This document shows, piece after piece, positions 56,691 to 64,000 of a stretch of DNA of 64,000 bases (its first letter is position 1; the number at the start of each line of letters is the position of its first letter). This stretch comes from Telopea speciosissima. Taxonomy: Eukaryota > Streptophyta > Magnoliopsida > Proteales > Proteaceae. The notes below the pieces were generated by a model that did no database searches, had not been told where the DNA came from, and saw only the letters and a program-made list of their open reading frames with translations. A program made the translations under genes and the position numbers. The stretch is from assembly GCF_018873765.1 (NCBI RefSeq), contig NC_057921.1, positions 68,003,557 to 68,067,556 on the forward strand. Reading direction: 5' to 3'.

Positions 56691-58443
56691 GCAAATTTCA
56701 TAGACACCCCCTCTAAGTATTCAATATGTCACGGAATTACCACATTTGGTCAAAATATCAACCTTCACCCCAACGTTAAGCACAGTCAGTACCCAAAGGT
56801 GAAATATTCATTTTACCCTTCAGTTATTTAAATAAAAAAACTGTCATTTCATCGTCTTCCCTTGGTTTTCCCTTCAGTTTGAGTGACTCTAGACGCCGAA
56901 ACCTTTGTCTGAGACGCTCTAGACTTGCTGTGTAACAATGAGCAATAATAATATGCTTCCGTGTTAGCGCATCGATCTCTAACCATTTATGGCAAACCAG
57001 AGACACAGCATCGCGATCACGAGGATCATTGATGTATGCCATAACCAGTTCTAAAGCCACGTCTGATGCTCCAAAACTCATCAATCTGTTAAGGTTTTGA
57101 CCCGCCATGGCTTAAACCTTCCTCCAAATTGCGGTTCTGCCGTGCGTGCAGGAAAGAGGAATTCCGAAAAAAAAAATTTTTGGGGGGTTGGAACTGAAAA
57201 GGAAAATCGAAATCAAAGAAAGTGGAAGTCTGGGTTTATAAAAGGCGGAAAAAAAACCTGCTACAATCTAGAACTGACTTTAAACTCATTAGGGTATCCA
57301 CATGGTTTAAATAAAAAACACTTTAATTCATCTGCTAGCCTGCCACAAAGAACAAATCCATCGGAAAAGCCAAAACCTGACTGACCATCGGTGCTAATTA
57401 TTCCATTGAAGAACCTCAAATCACCATCTGACGAAGTTTAAAATCTCCCAAAAATCCAAAACAACATCGAGTAGCAGAAGCTGATTAGCAACTGTGCCAG
57501 CAGAATAAAATGATAGAGATAAAATAAAAGCTTCTGTGATACCACAGCAATCCAACAGAGTTATGAGTCAATCTGCAACTTGTCTGCAACCAGAGTAAAT
57601 GCTTATTTTAACATGTAAACCAACCAATCAGCCATTAAATCAAGCTTAGAATCTGTTTGATGGAAGCAACAAGCACCTCGACACAACAGGTAACTAAAGG
57701 ATAGTAAATCAATGGCAGTAGAAACTGTTCAGATCGATCAATACACCAATAAAGTAGTCGTAGGGCCATAATTTACCAGAAGCATAGAGGTTTTAAGGAA
57801 CTGAAACTTTGCCACCAAATCAAATCTGCCATTAATGAACTTCCAAACATCATAACCAAATCTATCTTCTACTATAGCCAAAAGCCAGCCTCATTACCTT
57901 CGGTGATCCAACTCGATTTACCTTTGATTCATTAGTTCTTTTGGCTTCAAGTTTTAACGGATCGAAGATTCCGGTGGTTTTCGATTGGGGGATTGGAAAT
58001 CAGACATGTGAAGAAACACTTCATAGTATTGATACAAAATCTTATATGCCTGTGGTCCAAATAACTATTCTTGCTTCTTCCTCCTTCAGCCCAACGAAAA
58101 ATGGCATCGATTGCAGGTGGAGAAGTTCCCTGTTCTTGCTTCTTCCTCCTTCAGCCCAGCGAAAACAATAAAGAGAGACAATGGTGTTTGTATTTGGGGT
58201 TTTACCCTTAAGGGTATTATGGAAAGTTCCCCCAGTGATAAGGGTATTTTCGCCATTATAAAAAATTTAATAGTGATTTAATTGCCCAGACCTAACGGAG
58301 TGGATTAAATTGTATTAAAGACCTAGCAGAGTGGATTAAATTGAAATACAATCATAAAATAAGGGTAGTATGTGATGTTTTTCCAAAGGTTGGTATGTCT
58401 GTGATATTTCATATACTTAAGGGGTATCCATGGAATTTACCCA
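56691..58443. mobile_element. Pack-MULE carrying a COI1-like F-box fragment
   Basis: Left end gcaaatttcatagacacccc and right end ggggtatccatggaatttac are imperfect inverted repeats of the same type as the MULE at 19309-20756 (gaaaatttcatggacacccc). Flanking attttaat(g/a) at 56682-56690 and 58445-58453 is a 9-bp duplication with one mismatch. No transposase. A COI1-like fragment lies on the minus strand at 56824-57108. Confidence 0.8.
56824..57108 (-). pseudogene. COI1: captured N-terminus of COI1-like F-box protein
   Basis: A 94-codon minus-strand frame. Residues about 14-83 (SDVALELVMAYINDPRDRDA, VSLVCHKWLEIDALTRKH, CYTASLERLRQRF, LESLKLKGKPR) match the F-box and first part of COI1, the jasmonate receptor subunit of SCF. 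Homology stops just after KGKPR (about 56860), where I believe the first COI1 intron lies; the last 11 codons are element sequence. All leucine-rich repeats that bind jasmonate and JAZ are missing (COI1 is about 590-600 residues). An F-box alone might still bind SKP1, but there is no evidence of expression. Symbol denotes the source gene. Confidence 0.85.
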
Positions 58444-58453
58444 TATTTTAATA

Positions 58454-59085
58454 ATAGATACATAGATACATAGATTGTGTAGAATTGTCGGAGTCGAGCC
58501 AGCCAATGTCCTGCTGGTTTGGTGCCAATGGGACAAGAACTGCCCCAATCCAACCCCGCTGTCCGCCATTTAGGGTTTTTATAATAAAGAATGGACGTAT
58601 TGGAAGTATAGCTGTACGAACTACCAAGTACTTACGAACCATCGTCCCACTTACACGTGGGGGTTCTTCAATCCCGGCCCATATTTTAATTTTTTTAATA
58701 TTTATTTATTTTTATTTTCTTGGTGGCCCTTCTCGATCATAAGTCTTAACTCCCCGATGCAGCCATTTGGCTCTCCCCCAGCAACTTGGATCCCACCTGT
58801 GAAATGATCAAACGACCCTTGTTTTATTGGGTTGGATCGTCTAGCTCTCGTCACGGCTGGAGGAGAGTCAGATCCTCGATGGAGGGTATGGTAATGTAGC
58901 CGCAGCAGCACAAGGAAAGTGGGGGTGGGGCTCCTTGACTTGACTAGTTCCGTTGTCTTTTCAAACCCTTCGATCTGATCTGGAGCCCTACCCTCCAAAC
59001 TGACCAGTGGGAGGAGGTAATCAGTAATCGTATCATTATTCATGAACAAGATAAGACATCAAAACCATGTATGTATATATATATA
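58454..59085. other. intergenic, nothing recognised
   Basis: Two open frames (58485-58742 plus, 58702-59049 minus) have no recognised domain. No gene called. Confidence 0.45.
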
Positions 59086-60523
59086 TTAGTAAAGTTGCAC
59101 GTGCAAATGCACGTGTTTGCTTTTTTTCATGTATGAATCACCGAAATAAACACCCAACATTTTAGATGTTTTACTTAAATAATAAAATTGTTTATATAAA
59201 TAAACATTACAGCAATCCATTTTTTTTTTTATTTCTTTAAAACTTCTTTTCATTTTATAATATATACTTTTTTGATTGTGTTTTGGTAAAAACATTGAGC
59301 AGTATTTAACCTATAATTCTAGCTTAAAATCAATTGTATCATCCAGATCTAACAATAACACTTTTGAAATATTGTTCATAACATCTTTAGCATTTTTTTC
59401 TGTCAATTCAAAAGCACTATCAATGTCATGGATAATATTGTAATATATATACATTTTTTAAGATAAGATGTTATTAATGGCGGAAGAATTGAATTTAGCT
59501 TTAAAATCGTGAGAAAACTAAGTAGTGAAATGAATGGTACCTTAATTTTTATAAAAAAATAATTAATACAACATTAGGGAGGGTTTATCGGGGATAATAT
59601 TGTAATGGCCCAAACTAATAGTGAAACGAATGGTACCTTAATTTTTATCGATTGTTCAAGGAATAATGGATAATATTGTAAATCTATTTTTTGGTAAGAT
59701 AATACATGATTATTTTATACATTGAAAAGTGGAGTTTTATAGATTGTTCACCGAAAAATAGGATTATTTTACTCTCTCTTTCTAATTTATAATTTATAAT
59801 TAATAATTAATAATAATTATCTTTTATTGAATTTATCTGAATTTGCTTTGAAGTTTAAATTTGGGGTTTGCTTGTTATTTTTCATTAGGTGGTGGGTTCG
59901 TCCTTTGCACAAAGTTTATTTAGCACAGTATGTTTCCTTTTTTGCTTCACTACTGCTATTCCAAACGTTTCGGGTTTTCTTTTGGGATGCCTTTTGGGTT
60001 TTTCTTTTCTTTCTTTAATGGCTGTTAGTATGTCATTGAGTGATGGTGTTTGGCTGTGAGTTATATTAGTGGGCTGTGTTAATGACTATTAACTCTGAAC
60101 ATTTCGATGCCTCACAATGCTCTTGTGAACTGTGGAACAACTCTATTTTCGTGGTTGGTGGCAGGTGGTGGGTCATGGGTCTCCCTCCTTGTTAAATGGT
60201 CCCACCTTTTGCATGTTCAGATTGGAAAGTGGGGTTTTATAGATTATTCAACGAAAAAATGGGATTATTTTACTCTCTCTAATTTCTAATTAATAATTAA
60301 TAATAATTATCTCTTATTGAATTTATATCTTATTATAAATGTAACATTGAATGGTGATTTATTAATAGAGAAAGAATTTAATTTAGCTGAAAATTATAAC
60401 AATTAATAATTACTAGTTAATGAATGATATTTTTTTTGGCATTATTGATATTATTGAAGGGTATTTTTGGTATGAAAATATTTGCCATGACTTTTGAGTT
60501 CCTACTTTTATAATATAGTATGA
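59086..60523 (-). mobile_element. non-autonomous Helitron, 1438 bp
   Basis: On the minus strand the 5' end is TCATACTATATTATAAAAG (60523-), a typical plant Helitron start, and the 3' end is a hairpin gcacgtgc-attt-gcacgtgc (59116-59097) followed after 7 nt by CTAA (59089-59086). It is inserted between A and T with no target duplication, as Helitrons are. AT-rich inside, no Rep or helicase. An internal direct duplication of about 105 bp (59726-59836 and 60224-60330) is present. Confidence 0.85.
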
Positions 60524-60689
60524 TATATATATATATATATATATATAATCACTCAGCTGAAATCTAGATTATTAGGGAAACACACACGCACACAAACACA
60601 CACAAAGGCGAGTATCTGTGTGTGGGTCTCTAATAAATAGACTTATTTCAAGCCATTCGAATAGAAAGCTCTAATTAAAATTCAATCTA

Positions 60690-61292
60690 CTCTAAGATTT
60701 TTTTAAGTATGTGATTACAAAAGTTCTTTACCTATAAATCCAGTTTCTTCATTTGAGATTCGTAGAGAATGGGCAGCCCCTCCGTTTCAAGTTTACAAGT
60801 TGAACTTGGACGTGTCTTGGAAGAAAGATGGGCAGCAAGGAGGTATTGGATTTATTATAAGAGATCATCATGGCCATGTCCATGTGGTAATCTCTGAACT
60901 GTTAAGCTTTCAATCAGTTTTAATGAGTGAGGCATTGGCAATGCATGGTGGAATGTCAGAAGCAATCTCCGAATGCTGTGATTGCGTTGTGGTGGAATCT
61001 GATTGTAAAGAACTTTATACTTACATTATATAAAGTAGTGCATTTGCCCTACTTCTTATTCAGACAATGATTGAGGATATTACCCACATTTCTTCGTATT
61101 TCTTGAAATGTAATTTCAGTTTATTCTTAGGGAGTGCAACTCTATTGTAGACTCCTTAGCTAGGAAGCCCTTGTCTATTACGAGCAAGACGGTTTGACCT
61201 ATCTCCACTCCGTGGTTGACAATATTGTAATTCGGCAACTACGAGCTTCGCTCGATTTCATGAATAGATTTCTATTTATCCAAAAAAAAAAA
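60690..61292 (+). pseudogene. 5'-truncated LINE with RNase H and poly(A) tail
   Basis: The RNase H domain reads LDVSWKKDGQQGGIGFIIRD (first catalytic Asp), VLMSEALAMHGGMSEAI (Glu) and VVVESDCKEL (Asp) at 60800-61015, then stops. The tail includes CNSATTSFARF, a frequent C-terminal phrase of plant L1 ORF2, and ends in a poly(A) run at 61281-61292. No target duplication identified. Confidence 0.75.
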
Positions 61293-61423
61293 AGTGCAAA
61301 GTTCAAAAGAAAGAATCTTGAGGTCAATTAATTAATAGTAGTCACAACTCACATGATTCATAAATTGGGAACACCTGTAAGAGTGGAAAAGCAACAGAAG
61401 AACAAAGATACAGCGAGACGTAA

Positions 61424-61880
61424 GGGAAAATTTTTTGCTGCTATGCCCATAGCAGGAATGTTCCTGCTACAAGGCTAGCAGGCAAGGAATTGGAATAATT
61501 CACTTCCCCTTTGGGTTCATAAATACCCTCCTAGGTTTTAGTATTTTCTAAAATACCCCTTAAGATCCCATTTTCTAAAATATGTTTTAGTGTAGCAGCC
61601 CAATTTCGTCCAAATGAAAGGGAAAAATTTTTGTTGCTATGCCCAAAGCAGGAATGTTCCTGCTACAAGGCTAGCAGCCAAGGAATTGGAATAATTCACT
61701 TTCCCTTTGGATTCATAAATACCCTCCTAGATTTTAGTATTTTCTAAAATACCCCTTAAGATCCCAGTTTTTAAAATACGTTTTAGTGTAGCAGTCCAAT
61801 TCATCCAAATGAAAGGGAAAAAATTTTACTGTTATGGCCATAGCAGGAATGTTCCTGTTACAAGGCTGGCAGCCAAGGGA
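61424..61880. repeat. 195-bp tandem array, about 2.3 copies, family D
   Basis: Units begin gggaaaa-t-runs at 61424, 61620 and 61815 (periods 196 and 195). Each starts ttttgctgctatgcccatagcaggaatg-like and includes ggaattggaataattcactt and taaaataccccttaagatcc. The first 45 bp of each unit match the foldback at 27537-27665. Confidence 0.9.
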
Positions 61881-61931
61881 ATACAACTCATGCTTATTTA
61901 ATAATTATTACATATATAGAAAAAAAAAAGT

Positions 61932-61972
61932 TGGGGGGGTGGGGGTGGGAGTGGGGGTGGGGGAGGGGGAGT
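61932..61972 (+). repeat. G-rich tract, possible G-quadruplex
   Basis: Runs of 3-7 G separated by single T or A (gggggggtgggggtggga and on). Fits the G3+N1-7 pattern more than four times. Confidence 0.8.
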
Positions 61973-63340
61973 TGGCTAAAGCGCCCAACAGGCAACATCC
62001 AAGTCACGTATGGTATTTTTTTTCCTAGTGATGGCTTTTCAAATGAATAAATAAATAATTACAAAAATTATTTGAAAATAATTAAAAATGGAGGACCAAG
62101 ACTAAGACTAAGACTAAGGGCGTCTGTAGTATAATTTTTATTTTTTATTTTTACCTTAAAAAACGTTTTTTGTTGCATTTGGTGTGATTTATGGAACCTG
62201 TTTCTATTTAAAAGAGATTGAAAAAAACCAAAAACCAAAAATAGCTCGAAAGCCGTTTATGGTTTTTCGTTGAAAACTGTTTTTCACTATTTTTTCGGTG
62301 AGTTAATGTGCACGTGGTTGCAATGGATATGTTTTGAGGACAAAATTGTAAATGCCAATAGATTTTATAAGATTACATCCCAAAACCCTTTTCTCTAGTC
62401 CATCTTCTCTCACTCGTCTTTTCTTTTCTTCCGACCCTGAACACTCACTGTCCGCCTCTTCTCTCTTGTCCCTCATCTCTCACTCCTCTTCTCTTCTCTT
62501 CTCCTCGTTTCAACCTTGCACCATTTGGGTAGACGATTTGGGGGTTTTATGTTATTTCTTTTTCTGGAATGAATATAACCATTGCTCAATAGATTTCTAG
62601 CAATGGATGGAGGACCCACAAATTTATGAGAAAAACAAGGTTTGATTGCCTACTGTACTTGAAATTTTTCATTCTCTGTGGTTTTTACTTGGAAAAAAAA
62701 AACAAAGCTTGAAGGAAATCGTGAGTGAAGACCATTTTTCTAATGTTGAACTTCAGGACCTTGAAGCAGGCCATGGTAAAATGTCATTGGCTTCTACCTA
62801 CTAAATAATGGGTTTTAAAGGGGTTTCGCTGGTGTGGTTGGTACAGGGCAGTACGGTTTTGGAAGCTACAGAGAAGGAGAGTCTCAATGCCTTGATCTGC
62901 CGTTGAATCTCTACCTTGCAACATGCGTCTAATTTGAAAACTAAGAAGAAGAAACCGTGAGAGAGTCATTCCAATAAAAGATTTTCGGCTCTGACTCTTA
63001 CGGGATTAAATCGCATATGTATGAGTGATCTAAACCCAAAATTCCAAAATGAAATAAGGAAAATCCAAAGAGATTGATACCCAACTCGGTTTTGAGAAGG
63101 AAGATGGGAAGAAGGTGGCATCTCTTCATTCACCCACTTCAAAAAACTATTATGCACATAAGAATGCCAAACATATTTCTCTATCTACAATCTATTTTGT
63201 ATTGTGATTATCAAACTATTTTTATATTTTGATAAAAAATAAAAATGATTTTTATTAAATAGACAAAAATAAAAAATAAAAAACATACCAAAAAGAACCA
63301 AAGAGTAAGAGAAGAAGCAAAACACCGTATTTACAAAGGG
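61973..63340. other. intergenic, possible TIR element 62110-63300, no gene
   Basis: Left end near 62130 (tttttattttttatttttac) and right end near 63260-63285 (aaaaataaaaaataaaaaac) are complementary but A/T-only, so they could be chance. Open frames inside have no recognised domain. Confidence 0.4.
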
Positions 63341-64000
63341 AGGGCCGGGGGGGGGGGGGGGAGGGGAGGGAGGGATTGGAGTTAAGTGTTTTACGCCAGC
63401 TTCTTTGCCAGCTTTGGGTATCTATTAAAGGCGTAAGTCCTGAAGAAGAGTGAAGGGAGAGAGGTGGGGTGGGGGGTGTCCCTACGAAACGTACCTAAAT
63501 TATGAATAAGTGATTGATTTGCTTGGTAGAGCCTATGAATAAGTAAGAGAGAGAGAGAGAGAGAGAGATTGATTGGGGGTGGGGGTATATATTTATAAAG
63601 GAGGAGAGATCCTTAAAAGTGGTTATTTACTTGGGGCTCTGAAGAACTCAATGAGGACAGAAAGCGACGACTCAACAACAAAAGGTCTCAACGGTTTTCT
63701 CAGGCGGCACCCCATGGCGGGGTTCATATCATCTAATTCCATTCATCCATCGCCCACTCACCATTGCTACCTACCTACACTATATTATATATTAGTTACT
63801 ACTGCCCTCTGCCCTCTGCCCTCTGCCCTCTGCCCTTTGGGTATATAACTATATATATAACTACACACTACTACTTATTATTACTTATTACTGCTCTCTC
63901 TCTCTCTCTCACACACACACACCAAAGCTTTTTAGTCATAACGCAGGGAGACATTCTGTATCAGATCTACTTTCATTTCATTTTTCATCTGGGGACCGGG
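63341..64000 (+). promoter_or_regulatory. repeat-rich region, possible promoter of a gene beyond the right edge
   Basis: Has a G-run at 63346-63361, a (GA)n at 63547-63567, a seven-base repeat tgccctc at 63803-63836, TATA-like stretches near 63780-63795 and 63840-63860, and then ctctctctctctcacacacacac at 63893-63923, a composition frequent in plant 5' UTRs. The small open frame 63573-63848 has no recognised domain. Confidence 0.3.
63803..63836. repeat. (tgccctc)n minisatellite
   Basis: Nearly five tandem copies of a 7-bp unit. Confidence 0.9.

Noticed and set aside
58702..59049. 115-codon minus frame
   Set aside because: No domain recognised; abuts the Helitron and has low-complexity ends.

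Overview
This is nuclear DNA of a flowering plant. Several genes are split by GT-AG introns, the protein families are plant-specific (HIPP metal-binding proteins, COI1, plastid omega-3 desaturase, BRI1-like LRR kinases), and the intergenic DNA is AT-rich and full of LTR retrotransposons, L1-type LINEs, MULEs, a Helitron, an Au-type SINE and small foldback elements. The species cannot be named from sequence alone. Nothing bacterial, viral-episomal or CRISPR-like is present.

Layout. 1-6004: a decayed Ty1/copia element on the minus strand, cut by the left edge, with its 1.65-kb 5' LTR at 4352-6004. 6005-8811: small repeats, including a 47-bp-arm foldback. 8812-12600: a non-autonomous L1 LINE with a 598-bp tandem duplication in ORF1 and the reverse-transcriptase core deleted from ORF2. 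12641-17200: repeats, including an older LINE remnant invaded by a MITE. 17490-32478: three intact genes for heavy-metal-associated (HMA) domain proteins, all on the plus strand: a 353-residue two-HMA HIPP, a 159-residue protein with a degenerate HMA core, and a 192-residue one-HMA HIPP ending in CCLM. All four HMA domains are split by a phase-1 intron at the same place. A 1.45-kb MULE sits about 100 bp after the first of these genes.

33902-35966: a Pack-MULE with 9-bp target duplication and roughly 310-bp inverted repeats, holding fragments of two unrelated host genes (an LRR receptor kinase N-cap and the start of a plastid FAD7/FAD8 desaturase). 36000-44350: old repeats, two copies of a GC-rich foldback and another long-TIR MULE. 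45250-55958: one large five-coding-exon gene (1169 residues, conserved plant protein that I cannot name), whose 6-kb first coding intron holds a deleted copia element and an Au SINE. 56691-58443: a second Pack-MULE carrying a COI1-like F-box fragment. 59086-60523: a complete non-autonomous Helitron. 60690-64000: a LINE 3' end, a 195-bp tandem array, simple repeats, and possibly the promoter of a gene beyond the right edge.

Only four protein-coding genes look functional. The three HMA genes probably arose from one ancestral domain and may act in metal or membrane-linked binding; the rest of the window is a record of transposon insertion and gene-fragment capture.
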